From positions 1-39,352 of the forward strand of contig JAAEMS010000173.1 in NCBI GenBank assembly GCA_024225275.1: a stretch of DNA of 39,352 bases, in the 5' to 3' direction. The notes under the pieces are model-generated. The model was not told the DNA's origin and did not search any database. It was given only the letters and a program-made list of their open reading frames with translations. This DNA is from Actinomycetes bacterium. Lineage in GTDB: Bacteria; Actinomycetota; Acidimicrobiia; Acidimicrobiales; JAAEMS01. Made by a program: the position numbers and the translations under genes. This document shows positions 16,505 to 24,933 of this stretch, in pieces (the first letter of the stretch is position 1; each line of letters starts with the position of its first letter).

Positions 16505-16538
16505 GGTGGGGCCCGTGGCAACCGCTGCGGGCCCCACC
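16505..16538 (+). promoter_or_regulatory. Intercistronic stem-loop after the binding-protein gene
   Basis: GGTGGGGCCCG (16505-16515) pairs perfectly with CGGGCCCCACC (16528-16538) across a 12-base loop. It stands 28 bases after the binding-protein stop and 34 before the permease start. Without a U-run it is likely to attenuate read-through or protect the upstream message from 3' exonucleases, a known arrangement in binding-protein transporter operons. Confidence 0.6.
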
Positions 16539-16571
16539 GCTCTCTGAGACCCCACCGAGGAGCATGCTTAC

Positions 16572-17591
16572 ATGGGTAGCTACATCATCAGGCGCACCCT
16601 GTTCGCCATCCCCACCCTGATCGCCATCAGCCTGATCATCTTCATGATCCTCGATTTCGCGCCCGGTGATCCCACCGCACAGCTCCCCCTCACCATCCCC
16701 GCCGAGATCAAGGAACAGATCCGCGAGAGCCTCGGCCTGAACGATCCGTTCTTCCAGAAATGGATGAGCTGGAACCGGCTCATGTTCATCAACGAGCCGC
16801 TCCACGCCCTCGACTCGGTCACCGGCATCTGCGTCGGCGACTGCGAGAACCGTGACCGCATCATCTCCTGGTCGTCGCGGGCGCCGGCCATGGACATCAT
16901 CTACCAGCGCCTCCCCCAGACCCTCTGGGTCCTTGGTTTGGCCTTGCTGCTCGGCACCCTGTTGGCGATTCCGGTGGGCGTGTACTCGGCCTACAAGCAG
17001 TACTCGGCGTTCGACAACTTCGGAACGCTGATCACGATGATCGGCTTCTCGGTGCCGACCTTCTTCACCGGCCTCCTGGCCATCATGATCTTCAGCGTCT
17101 GGCTCGGCTGGTTGCCGTCCTTCTACAAGACGACCCACGACGTCGACTTCACCAGCTGGAGCAGTATCTGGTTCCAGATCAAGCAGCTGCTCATGCCGGT
17201 TGGTGTGCTCACCATGTTCAACGCTGCCAACCTCAGCCGCTTCACCCGAGCCGCGGCCCTCGACAACCTCCACGAAGAATACGTACGCACGGCCCGGGCC
17301 AAGGGCGTGTCGGAGGGCAAGGTGGTGTCGGTTCACGTCATGCGCAACAGCATGATCCCGGTGGTCACCCTCATCGCCTTGTCGATTCCCGGCATCTTCT
17401 CCGGGGCGATCATCACCGAACAGATCTTCCGCATCAACGGTCTCGGGGCCCTGCTCATCACCGCCATCGGCCAGAACGACATCCCGATGGTCCAGACCCT
17501 GACCTTCATCTTCGCGGTGCTCATCGTCGCCTTCAACCTGTTCGCCGATGTCCTCTACGGACTTCTCGATCCCCGGATCCGGTACGACTGA
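16572..17591 (+). CDS. oppB: Oligopeptide ABC transporter permease (OppB/DppB type)
   Basis: A 339-residue protein. It starts with the family N-terminus (YIIRRTLFAIPTLIAISLII) and has an extended periplasmic loop with APGDPTAQ and two cysteines (residues 93 and 97). Five further membrane segments follow. The ATPase-coupling EAA loop is EEYVRTARAKGVSEGKVV, followed by VMRNSMIPVV. A GAGGAG lies nine bases before ATG 16572. The stop overlaps the next ATG by one base (TGATG), so OppB and OppC are translationally coupled. Confidence 0.92.
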   Translation: MGSYIIRRTLFAIPTLIAISLIIFMILDFAPGDPTAQLPLTIPAEIKEQIRESLGLNDPFFQKWMSWNRLMFINEPLHALDSVTGICVGDCENRDRIISWSSRAPAMDIIYQRLPQTLWVLGLALLLGTLLAIPVGVYSAYKQYSAFDNFGTLITMIGFSVPTFFTGLLAIMIFSVWLGWLPSFYKTTHDVDFTSWSSIWFQIKQLLMPVGVLTMFNAANLSRFTRAAALDNLHEEYVRTARAKGVSEGKVVSVHVMRNSMIPVVTLIALSIPGIFSGAIITEQIFRINGLGALLITAIGQNDIPMVQTLTFIFAVLIVAFNLFADVLYGLLDPRIRYD

Positions 17592-18544
17592 TGACCGACA
17601 TCGAACCAGCAGCCAACCATCCTGTCGCCCTCCCCGATGAGGGGGTCGACGAAGTAGTAGGCAAGCACCGCTCCCTACGGGCCGACGTGTGGCGCCAGTT
17701 CCGCCGCCACAAGGGGGCCATGGTCGGCCTCGTCCTGCTCACGATCATTGTCGTCGCCAGCTACATCGGCCCCTGGGTGTACCCCCTCGACCCTTTCGAG
17801 ATCGACGTGGCCGGCGCCAACCGGGGGCCCTCGTGGGACCACCTCATGGGCACTGACAACCTCGGCCGCGACGTCATGGCCCGAGTCCTGGTGGGCGGCC
17901 GAATCTCGCTGTCGGTCGGCTTCGCAGCCATGCTGGTCGGGCTGGTGGTCGGAACGGCCGCCGGAGTGGTCTCCGGCTACTTCCGTCGGGCCGACGGTCC
18001 CATCATGCGTGTCACCGACCTCTTCCTGGCTCTCCCCCTTCTCCCCCTTCTCCTGGTCGTCATCGTCCTCTTCCGTGAGCCCCTGAAGGACCGGTTCGGC
18101 GAGAGCACCGGTATCTTCCTCTTGGTCGTGGTCATCATCGGCCTGACCAACTGGATGCAGACGGCGCGGGTCGTGCGCGGTGACGTGCTCTCCCTCAAGG
18201 AAGAGGAGTTCGTGCTGGCCGCCCGCAGCATCGGCACCCGGCCTCGCAGGATCCTCACCCGTCACATCGTGCCCAACGTGCTGAGCCCGGTCATCGTGGC
18301 CGCCTCGCTCGGAACGGCCACCGCCATCATCACCGAGTCGGCCCTCTCGTTCCTGGGCCTCGGCTTCCCCGCCAACTTCCCCACCTGGGGCCGGCTCCTG
18401 TTCGACGCCAAGGACTACATCAACCTGGCCCCGGCCCGCGTGATCTGGCCCGGGGTGATGATCTCGGTCACCGTGATGAGCGTGAACTTCATCGGCGACG
18501 GCCTGAGAGACGCCCTGGACCCGAGACTCCGCTCCAAGGGCTAG
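17591..18544 (+). CDS. oppC: Oligopeptide ABC transporter permease (OppC/DppC type)
   Basis: A 317-residue protein. An N-terminal cytoplasmic tail precedes DVWRQFRRHKGAMVGLVLL, then the OppC-typical LMGTDNLGRDVMARVLVGGR motif. Six membrane segments follow, with the EAA loop EEEFVLAARSIGTRPRRIL and RHIVPNVLSPVIV. The C-terminal PTWGRLLFDAKDYI and GDGLRDALDPRLR are diagnostic of this permease type. It ends the transporter operon and is followed by a hairpin. Confidence 0.93.
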   Translation: MTDIEPAANHPVALPDEGVDEVVGKHRSLRADVWRQFRRHKGAMVGLVLLTIIVVASYIGPWVYPLDPFEIDVAGANRGPSWDHLMGTDNLGRDVMARVLVGGRISLSVGFAAMLVGLVVGTAAGVVSGYFRRADGPIMRVTDLFLALPLLPLLLVVIVLFREPLKDRFGESTGIFLLVVVIIGLTNWMQTARVVRGDVLSLKEEEFVLAARSIGTRPRRILTRHIVPNVLSPVIVAASLGTATAIITESALSFLGLGFPANFPTWGRLLFDAKDYINLAPARVIWPGVMISVTVMSVNFIGDGLRDALDPRLRSKG

Positions 18545-18571
18545 ATCGGGGCCTGCGCCCACCAACTGCGC

Positions 18572-18601
18572 CCGAAGTCCGGCTTCTCGGGCGAACTTCG
18601 G
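18572..18601. terminator. Terminator hairpin between transporter operon and histidine phosphatase
   Basis: CCGAAGT (18572-18578) pairs with ACTTCGG (18595-18601), with an inner CCG/CGG pair (18579-18581 and 18588-18590) and a small bulge. It stands between convergent genes ending at 18544 and 18700, so it can serve both directions. There is no long T-run. Confidence 0.5.
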
Positions 18602-18699
18602 CTGCTGGCCGAACGAAACTCACCCAACTTGGCGGCGGCGGCCGTGCGAGCCACCACTCGAGTCGTTGCCCTCTGGTGGCCCCGCGCGCGGTGGCGGGA

Positions 18700-19281
18700 T
18701 CAAGAGAGGTGCGAGACGTCGTTGAAGCGAACCAGGCGGGGGTGGCCACGGTCGGTGGCCAGGGTGGTCTGTGAGGCCTGCCCGACGAACAACCTCCAGG
18801 TGACCTCGTCACCCACCCCCAGAGCCCAGACGACGGCGGCCTTGATGGGCGAGACATGGGAGACCACCAGGATGTTGCGCTCGGCGGCGGCGTCCACCAG
18901 GTCAGCGGCCCCCTGTCGGACCCGTTCACCCAGCTCGGCCAGGGTCTCCCCGCCGGGTGGCCGGAAGTCGGTATCGGCCCGCCATTGGGCCCAGGTCCCG
19001 GCGCTGATCTCCGATATCGGCCGCTCGTCCCAGTCGCCGTAGTCGAGCTCGATCCACCTCTCGTCGACCTCGGCGGCCAGCCCGAACGTGTCCGCCACGG
19101 CCTGAGCCGTCTGACGAGTACGGGCCAGAGGGCTGGTCACGATCCGGTCGACACGCTCGAGCGATGCGGCCAATTGCCCTGCTTGCTCGCGCCCGGTGGA
19201 GTCGAGGTCGGGGTCGGCCCGGCCCAGTAGCAGGCCGCGCGCGTTGCTCTCGGTTCGGCCGTGGCGGGCGATGATCAACAT
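18700..19281 (-). CDS. Histidine phosphatase family protein
   Basis: About 193 residues. The phosphohistidine motif ARHGRTE is at residues 5-11, with the substrate arginine in SPLARTRQTAQAV and a second histidine in VVSHVSPIK; the acid residue is supplied by PGGETLAELGERV. All are arranged as in the phosphoglycerate mutase/acid phosphatase branch. The substrate is not predictable. In mycobacteria a phosphatase domain of this type is fused to RNase HI beside the zinc-ribbon gene; here the phosphatase stands alone near that gene. ATG 19281 overlaps the stop of the next upstream gene by seven bases. The same frame stays open much further upstream, but only as a shadow of its neighbour. Confidence 0.85.
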   Translation of the reverse strand: MLIIARHGRTESNARGLLLGRADPDLDSTGREQAGQLAASLERVDRIVTSPLARTRQTAQAVADTFGLAAEVDERWIELDYGDWDERPISEISAGTWAQWRADTDFRPPGGETLAELGERVRQGAADLVDAAAERNILVVSHVSPIKAAVVWALGVGDEVTWRLFVGQASQTTLATDRGHPRLVRFNDVSHLS

Positions 19282-19781
19282 GTGGGCTCCGGTCGGTCGC
19301 CCACAGTCTCGCGGGGCAGCTGCCCGGTGCGCAGGGACCCGGCTCGGTTGGGAGCGGTGAGCAATTCGAAACGGGCCGCGAACCACCAGAGGGCGGCAAG
19401 GCCGATGACCTCCATTCCCAGCAGTGGGCCCCAGCCGCGATCGAGCTCCGGGGGGCCGGCTCCTTCGAGGTCCGGCCCCAAGAAGGGCCACCAGAACAAG
19501 TTGGCGTCGCTGAACGTGCCGTCGAGCACGAGATGGAGCAACAGGCCGATGGGCAGCCCGAGCCACCGCCTCCGCACCAGTCGTTTCCGTACCGTGCTGA
19601 GCATGACGATGGTCAGGGCCAGGATGGCACCGAGGAGGGTGTGAAGGATCACGATGCGATCGAATACGACCTCGATCAGGGGCAGTACGGCCCCGAGGGC
19701 GACCATCCGGTAGTCGACGCCCGGGCTCTGGAACACCGCCCACACCGTGATGATCGATAGTCCGATGAACCAGAACAGCAT
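19275..19781 (-). CDS. YdjM-like membrane protein (metal-dependent hydrolase superfamily type)
   Basis: About 168 residues with four membrane segments. It contains DRIVILHTLLGAI, LGLPIGLLLHLVLDGTFSDA and LFWWPF, the histidine/aspartate and LFWPF pattern of the DUF457/YdjM 'membrane-bound metal-dependent hydrolase' group; enzymatic activity has not been shown for most members. ATG 19781 is chosen; a start 33 bases upstream adds a polar leader and would overlap the zinc-ribbon gene. The tail is hydrophilic and its stop overlaps the phosphatase start. Confidence 0.75.
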   Translation of the reverse strand: MLFWFIGLSIITVWAVFQSPGVDYRMVALGAVLPLIEVVFDRIVILHTLLGAILALTIVMLSTVRKRLVRRRWLGLPIGLLLHLVLDGTFSDANLFWWPFLGPDLEGAGPPELDRGWGPLLGMEVIGLAALWWFAARFELLTAPNRAGSLRTGQLPRETVGDRPEPTC

Positions 19782-19791
19782 GGGCGTTGTC

Positions 19792-20547
19792 TCAGTGGGA
19801 GACGAGGCGCCCACAGTCCTCGCAGGTGGCGAGGCTGCCGGCCGGTTCCTGGCGGATGCGGTCGGCCTCTACGGCCGAGAGGTGGACCGGACATCCTTCA
19901 CAGTTGGTGCCCACCAGCTTGACCACGGTGCTGGCCCCGAACGAGGCGCGGCGCTTGCGGTAGGTGTCGAGCTCGGTGGGTTCAGCGACACCAGCCGCGG
20001 TCTCGGACTCGGCCTCCGCAGCGGCCCTCCCCTCGTAGATCGCGCCGGCGGCTGCCTCGACGGCGGCTTCGGCGCGAGCAAGCTCGGCGTCGATGGCCTC
20101 GCGACCGGCAGCCAGGCTCGCGAGCTCGGCGTCGATGGGCTCGAGCTCCTCGAGAGCTTCGAGGACTTGGTCTTCGACCGTCGACGCCCGCTCGCGCAGA
20201 CCGGCGATCTCGTCCTGGAGGGCTTGGAGCTCGCGGGGGCCGGTGACACCGCCCCCGTACACCTTGGCTTCCTGGTCGCCGATCCGGGCCTCGACCGCGG
20301 CGAGGTCTTCTTCCTTTCGTTTCTGGCTCCGGGAAAGCTCGTATCGGCGGGCCTCGGCGTCGTCGACCCCGGCCTGGTTGGCCTGGGCGGCCGAGCGGGC
20401 CCGGTCGAGCTCGGCCTGCTCGGGGAGGTTGGTGAGCCGGTGATCGAGCTGCTGGACGGTGGTCTCCAACTCCTGAACCCGGAACAGTGCGGCGCGGGCC
20501 GCCGACGGGCCGCTCCCGGTGCCGGAGGTGTCGGAAGTGTCGGTCAT
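19792..20547 (-). CDS. C4 zinc-ribbon, coiled-coil protein (CT398 / mycobacterial Rv2229c-MSMEG_4306 type)
   Basis: A 251-residue protein. Residues about 20-180 are heptad-rich coiled coil (VQELETTVQQLDHRL, later EEDLAAVEARIGDQEAKVY). The conserved GGGVTGPRELQALQDEIAGL turn is in the middle. A C-terminal zinc ribbon uses C216xxC219 and C242xxC245. Structures of homologues show a long helical hairpin with a zinc ribbon; a role in regulation or nucleic-acid binding is proposed, not proven. ATG 20547 lies 25 bases from the PBP gene stop, so it probably belongs to the same minus-strand transcript. Confidence 0.9.
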   Translation of the reverse strand: MTDTSDTSGTGSGPSAARAALFRVQELETTVQQLDHRLTNLPEQAELDRARSAAQANQAGVDDAEARRYELSRSQKRKEEDLAAVEARIGDQEAKVYGGGVTGPRELQALQDEIAGLRERASTVEDQVLEALEELEPIDAELASLAAGREAIDAELARAEAAVEAAAGAIYEGRAAAEAESETAAGVAEPTELDTYRKRRASFGASTVVKLVGTNCEGCPVHLSAVEADRIRQEPAGSLATCEDCGRLVSH

Positions 20548-20571
20548 GGGGTGCCTTGCCGCAGGGCCGAC

Positions 20572-22884
20572 TCAGCCGGCCGGTGCTGTGGTACTGGTGG
20601 AGGTGGGAGTGGAGGTGGAGGTAGGAGTGGAGGTGGGAGTGGAGGTGGGAGTGGAGGTAGTCGAGGTGCTACTGGTGCTCGACGTGGGCCCGTTGCCTCC
20701 GCCGTCGGGACCGGTGGTGCTCGTGGTGGTGGTGATGGGATTGCCTTCGTCGTCGGCCGGTACACACTCGTCGGCGGCTTCGTCCTCGTCGCCGTTGGTG
20801 TCGATACCGACCTGACCTTCGGGGCACTCGACCGGTTCATCGGGCTGGTGGTCGCCCAGGCAGTCTGGTTCGTCGTCGAAGTCGGTGTCGACCTCGGTCT
20901 CACCGCTGCCCATGCCCGCGCAACGAGGCAGGAGCTCAGCGTCGGTCCGCTTGATCGACCGCCCGCCCCGGGTTCCTTCGGGCGGGGTGAACTCGATGGG
21001 TTCGAGATCGGCGTGGTAGGCGTTCATGAACACCCCCCAGGCCTGGGCCGGGAACGAGCCGCCGGTGACCGACCGTCCAGCGACATTGCGCATGGGGATC
21101 TTGGCCTCGGGTGCGCCCATCCAGACCGCGGTGGACAGGTGGGGCGTGAACCCGACGAACCAGGCATCTTCGAAGTTCTGGGCGGTGCCGGTCTTGCCGG
21201 CGGCGATGTGGCCTCCGTCGAGACGAGCCGCCTGGCCGGTGCCACCTTGCACATTGGCCGCCAGCACATCGGCGGCCAGGCGGGCCGACTGGGTGGAGAT
21301 GGCACGGCGGCCGGCGGGCTGGTGCTCGTAGAGGGTGTTGCCGAAGCGATCCTCGATGCGCTCGATGTAGTACGGCTCATGGCGGATGCCGTCGTTGGCA
21401 AGGACCCCGTAGGCCGACGCCATCTCGAGAGGCGAGACCTCCATGGCCCCGAGTGGCAGGCTGAGAACGTCGGAGCGGAGGGGGCTGGTAAGGCCCATAC
21501 GCCGGGCCGTCTCGACCACCGCATCGAGGCCCACGGCCTGTCCCAGACGGACGTAAGCACAGTTCGAGGACCGGAGGGTCATGCTGCGGATGGTGCCGAC
21601 CCCTCCCCTACTCCGACCGAAGTTGTTGGCCTCGTAGGGGTCAGGGAAGCCTCCAGGGTTCTCGAACAAACACGGCCCCTTGCCGCTGATGGAGTCGTTG
21701 GGGACGAACCCGTTCTCGAGCGCCGCAACCAGGACGAAGGTCTTGAACGATGAACCCGGTTGGCGGAGCCCCTGGGTGGCCAGGTTGTACTTGTACTCGT
21801 CGAAGCCGGGCCCTCCAACCAGGGCCCTGACGGCTCCCGTGCCGGGCTCGACGCCGGCAATGGCCATGGTGAAGCCCTGATCGTTCTCGGGCAGGATCTC
21901 GTCGCGGGCGGCCAGGGCCTGGTTCTGGGAGTCGGGCTGGAACGTCGTGTAGATGTTGAGCCCCCCCTTGAAGATCGAGTTGTAGCGGTCGGCGAAGGTT
22001 CCCCCCAGGGCTTCGTGATCCTGGAGGATGGCCGTGACCTCGCGGATGAAATAGTCATTGGGCTCGGGCAGTACCCTCTGCCGTGTGGTGGGCAAGACGG
22101 CCCCGCCGTATTCGTCGGCCTCTTCCTGGGTGAGTGAGCCGGTGACGACCAGCCGGTTCAAGACGATTTGCCGGCGCTCGAGGGCGGTCTCCGGGTATCT
22201 GGTGGGGTCGTAGTCACGGGGGTTGCGGATGAGGGCGGCCAGCAGGGCCCCCTGGTCCCAGTCGAGATCCTCGACCGCAGAGCCCCAATAGAGCTCGGCC
22301 GCGGCCTGCACACCGTAGGCGCCACCGCCGAGATAGACCGTGTTGAGGTAACGCTCGAGGATCTCCTCTTTCGAGAACTGATCCTCGAGGCGCAGGGCGA
22401 AGAGCGCCTCCTCGGTCTTGCGGCCCAGGGTCTGTTCGCTGTTCAGGATGCCGTTCTTCACCACCTGTTGGGTGATGGTGGATCCGCCCTGGACGATGCC
22501 CCCCTCTTCGACATTCTCGAGCAGGGCCCGGGCCGTGGAGCGCAGGTTGACCCCGGGGTGAGTCCAGAACTCCTCGTCTTCGATGGCCAGGACGGCATTG
22601 ACGACGGAGTCGGGAATGCGCTCGAGCGGCACCGATGAGCGGTTGACCTCGGCCTTGAGAACAGCCAGGACCTGGCCGTTGTCGTCGTACATGATCGAGC
22701 GCTGGGACAGGGTGTCAAGACCCACGTCAGCGGACTCGCCGTGCTGGGCGCTGACGACATCGACGGCTTGAGGGGCGAGCGCGACGAGCGCACCGGCGAG
22801 AACCACGCCAGCGAGGCTGATCACCAGCACGATCCCCAAGAGATCTCTCAGTACCCGCACCACCAGGCAGCGATGGTACCGCAC
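20572..22884 (-). CDS. Class A penicillin-binding protein (PBP1A type)
   Basis: A 770-residue bifunctional peptidoglycan synthase. One N-terminal membrane anchor (near 11-38) precedes a GT51 glycosyltransferase domain with IEDEEFWTHPGVN (catalytic Glu102), GGSTITQQVVKN at 133-144, and KEEILERYLNTVYLGGGAYG. The transpeptidase domain has S378SFK, S439SN441 and K564TGTAQ. The C-terminus is an acidic segment and a Ser/Thr/Pro tail built from a repeated TPTS unit. All catalytic motifs are intact. GTG 22884 is used as start; GTG codons seven and eight codons downstream are alternatives. The zinc-ribbon gene follows. Confidence 0.95.
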   Translation of the reverse strand: MRYHRCLVVRVLRDLLGIVLVISLAGVVLAGALVALAPQAVDVVSAQHGESADVGLDTLSQRSIMYDDNGQVLAVLKAEVNRSSVPLERIPDSVVNAVLAIEDEEFWTHPGVNLRSTARALLENVEEGGIVQGGSTITQQVVKNGILNSEQTLGRKTEEALFALRLEDQFSKEEILERYLNTVYLGGGAYGVQAAAELYWGSAVEDLDWDQGALLAALIRNPRDYDPTRYPETALERRQIVLNRLVVTGSLTQEEADEYGGAVLPTTRQRVLPEPNDYFIREVTAILQDHEALGGTFADRYNSIFKGGLNIYTTFQPDSQNQALAARDEILPENDQGFTMAIAGVEPGTGAVRALVGGPGFDEYKYNLATQGLRQPGSSFKTFVLVAALENGFVPNDSISGKGPCLFENPGGFPDPYEANNFGRSRGGVGTIRSMTLRSSNCAYVRLGQAVGLDAVVETARRMGLTSPLRSDVLSLPLGAMEVSPLEMASAYGVLANDGIRHEPYYIERIEDRFGNTLYEHQPAGRRAISTQSARLAADVLAANVQGGTGQAARLDGGHIAAGKTGTAQNFEDAWFVGFTPHLSTAVWMGAPEAKIPMRNVAGRSVTGGSFPAQAWGVFMNAYHADLEPIEFTPPEGTRGGRSIKRTDAELLPRCAGMGSGETEVDTDFDDEPDCLGDHQPDEPVECPEGQVGIDTNGDEDEAADECVPADDEGNPITTTTSTTGPDGGGNGPTSSTSSTSTTSTPTSTPTSTPTSTSTPTSTSTTAPAG
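20597..20660 (-). repeat. 12-base tandem repeat encoding the TPTS tail of the PBP
   Basis: About five imperfect copies of GGAGGTGGGAGT (plus-strand reading) encode TPTS-type units in the C-terminal tail of the class A PBP. The frame is kept. It is a slippage-prone region where copy number may vary between strains. Confidence 0.8.
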
Positions 22885-22993
22885 CCACCCGGGCTGACGA
22901 CATCACCAACCAGGGAGGACTCTCAACTTCCTGCTGGGCAGGCCGAATGAACTACAGGAATGGTTCGACGCTTACAGCAGTCGTCGCTCCAAC

Positions 22994-23000
22994 AAGGAGG
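22994..23000 (+). promoter_or_regulatory. Shine-Dalgarno deciding the start of the PilZ protein
   Basis: AAGGAGG lies four bases before TTG 23005. The in-frame ATG at 22960 has no such site, so the TTG is preferred although the spacing is a little short. Confidence 0.55.
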
Positions 23001-23004
23001 AACG

Positions 23005-24933
23005 TTGAGCAGGGACACGTCGGGGCGAGACTCGTCGGATACTGAGAACGAGAAGCCGAGGGATCCGTATCGGATCCATCCGGCGCTGCCTACTGGGTCG
23101 GTCCGTATCGTTGCCGCGCTCGCCCTGGCCTGGGGTCTGGTGTACCTGGGGTGGCGTCTGACCAGCACGTCAACCGACACCCACCCGGTCCTGTTCTGGA
23201 TGCTCTTGGTGGCCGAGGCGATGGGACTGTTGGGCCTGGCATTCACGGCTCACCGCACCTGGGTGCGCAACGAATGGGAACGCGAGCTGATCGGCACCAA
23301 CCATGAGGTCGACATCTTCGTGACGACCCACAACGATCCACTCGAAGTGGTCCGCACCACGATGGTCGCCACCCGAGCCATCACCTACCCCACCCGGGTC
23401 TGGCTCCTCGACGATGACTCATCGCCCGAGCTCGAGGCAATGGCGTTCGAGTTCGGTGCCACCTACCTGACCCGAGAAGGTGTTGCCGAAGCCCGCGGCG
23501 GAAGCCTCAATCATGCTCTCAGCCGGTCGCACGCCGAGCTGGTGCTTCTCCTGAGCGCCGGCGACGTGCCCCTGCCCGACATGCTCGACGCCGTCGTTCC
23601 CGAGTTCCTGGACTCTTGGGTGGCTGTCGTCCAACCCGGCTACGAGTTCTCCAACCGTGACTCGGTGGAGCACGCCAACCGCTACCAGCACGACCAGGCC
23701 TACGACCTCCAGGTCAACTCGCCCAGTATGAGTGCCCGCAACCAGGTCCCGTGGATGAGCCGGGGGCCTGCGGTTGTCCGTCGGAGCGCTCTCAAACAGG
23801 TCGGTGGCTTCGTCACCGCGACCCAGACCCCCCAGTTCCAGACCGGGATCCGGCTGCACCGGCATGGCTTCGAGATCCGGTTCATCCCCGAGACCCTCGC
23901 CGAGATCCGTGCCCCCCACGACCTCGAGTCGCTGCTCGGTTCGAAGGAGCGGGTCGCCCGAGGACAGCTCGGTGTGTTCCGCACATCTGACAACCCACTC
24001 TGGTGTAAGGGCCTGACTCTGGGCCAGCGGGTTGCCTACACCGGCTGGCTCTACCGGTACATCATGTCGATCCAGAGGCTCCTGCTACTGGCTACGGCCA
24101 TCGGCACCCTCACCCTCGGCGCCCTACCGATGACCGCGTCGGTACGTGATCTGGCCGGTTTCTGGTTCCCCGCTTTCGCACTTGCCGGCATTGCCCGGGT
24201 CGCCATGGGTCGGGGCCGGCTGGGCCCCCTCGACACCATTCGCCAGGATCTCCGAACCCTGGGCGTCCACTTGTCGTCACTGGGCGCCGTGCTCAGCCGC
24301 GATGGTCAGCGCTTCCAATTCCTCGAGCGGGTGGGCTTCTCCAAGGGCGGACTGCCCGTGCTGGCCCAGATGCGGCTGCTCACGGTGTTGCTCGTAGTTC
24401 TCGACATGGCCTTGATCTACCGGGCCATCGCCTACCGAGCCTCGTGGGAGGCCGGCGACATCGAGGGCTTCGGCCTCTACGCATCGGTCCTGTGTTCGCT
24501 CTGGGCCGTCGCCCTGATTCTCAACGTGATGCAGATCCTGATCCTGCACCGCCAGGAGCGCACCGTGTATCGCATCCCGGTCCGCGGTCCGGCCCTGCTG
24601 GGCCTTTCGATCGGCGAGCTCGTCGACCTCACGCCCCGTGGGTTCGGCATCGAGATCGACACGGCCTACGACGCCGAGGAGGAGTACCAGTTCCGTTTCC
24701 CGCTAACCGATCTCAGCGGCAAGCCCCGCGAGGTCACGGGCCGCGGCATCGTCCGCTATTCCCGGCCCATCCAGAACGACGGCGAAGAGAAGTGGCGCGT
24801 CGGTGTCGAGGTCTCCAACGTCAGCATTCCTGATCGGGACTGGATCATCGAGTACTGCTCGGTCGTCCACCCCTACCGGACCCTGCGCGGCAAGCTCGGC
24901 CGCACCCTCTCGATCAGCCCGGTTCGCACCTAG
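23005..24933 (+). CDS. Cellulose-synthase-like GT2 protein with PilZ domain, catalytic motifs degenerate
   Basis: About 642 residues: two N-terminal membrane helices, a GT2 cytoplasmic domain, three to four more helices, and a C-terminal PilZ domain. It follows BcsA order (EVDIFVTTHNDPLEVV, then WLLDDDSSPELEA). However, the D-A-D of the second motif is SAG (LLLSAGDVPLPD), the TED motif reads TPQ, and QxxRW reads SKERV: three essential elements are lost. The surrounding fold (GGSLNHALSRSHAELV, PAVVRRSALKQVGGF, RLHRHGFEI) is preserved. The PilZ domain keeps RTVYR and DLTPRG, the c-di-GMP-binding pattern. I infer a non-catalytic, c-di-GMP-responsive membrane protein. It is divergent from PBP1A and convergent with the protease (20-base overlap). 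Confidence 0.8.
   Translation: MSRDTSGRDSSDTENEKPRDPYRIHPALPTGSVRIVAALALAWGLVYLGWRLTSTSTDTHPVLFWMLLVAEAMGLLGLAFTAHRTWVRNEWERELIGTNHEVDIFVTTHNDPLEVVRTTMVATRAITYPTRVWLLDDDSSPELEAMAFEFGATYLTREGVAEARGGSLNHALSRSHAELVLLLSAGDVPLPDMLDAVVPEFLDSWVAVVQPGYEFSNRDSVEHANRYQHDQAYDLQVNSPSMSARNQVPWMSRGPAVVRRSALKQVGGFVTATQTPQFQTGIRLHRHGFEIRFIPETLAEIRAPHDLESLLGSKERVARGQLGVFRTSDNPLWCKGLTLGQRVAYTGWLYRYIMSIQRLLLLATAIGTLTLGALPMTASVRDLAGFWFPAFALAGIARVAMGRGRLGPLDTIRQDLRTLGVHLSSLGAVLSRDGQRFQFLERVGFSKGGLPVLAQMRLLTVLLVVLDMALIYRAIAYRASWEAGDIEGFGLYASVLCSLWAVALILNVMQILILHRQERTVYRIPVRGPALLGLSIGELVDLTPRGFGIEIDTAYDAEEEYQFRFPLTDLSGKPREVTGRGIVRYSRPIQNDGEEKWRVGVEVSNVSIPDRDWIIEYCSVVHPYRTLRGKLGRTLSISPVRT

Noticed and set aside
14630..16555. 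A 641-codon minus-strand open frame opposite the binding-protein gene
   Set aside because: It mirrors the codon bias of the real gene, has no ribosome binding site and no recognisable domain.
19747..21753. A 668-codon plus-strand open frame opposite the PBP and zinc-ribbon genes
   Set aside because: It is antisense to genes with intact catalytic and metal-binding motifs; its composition (Gly/Asp/Arg-rich, no domain) is the usual shadow in high-GC DNA.
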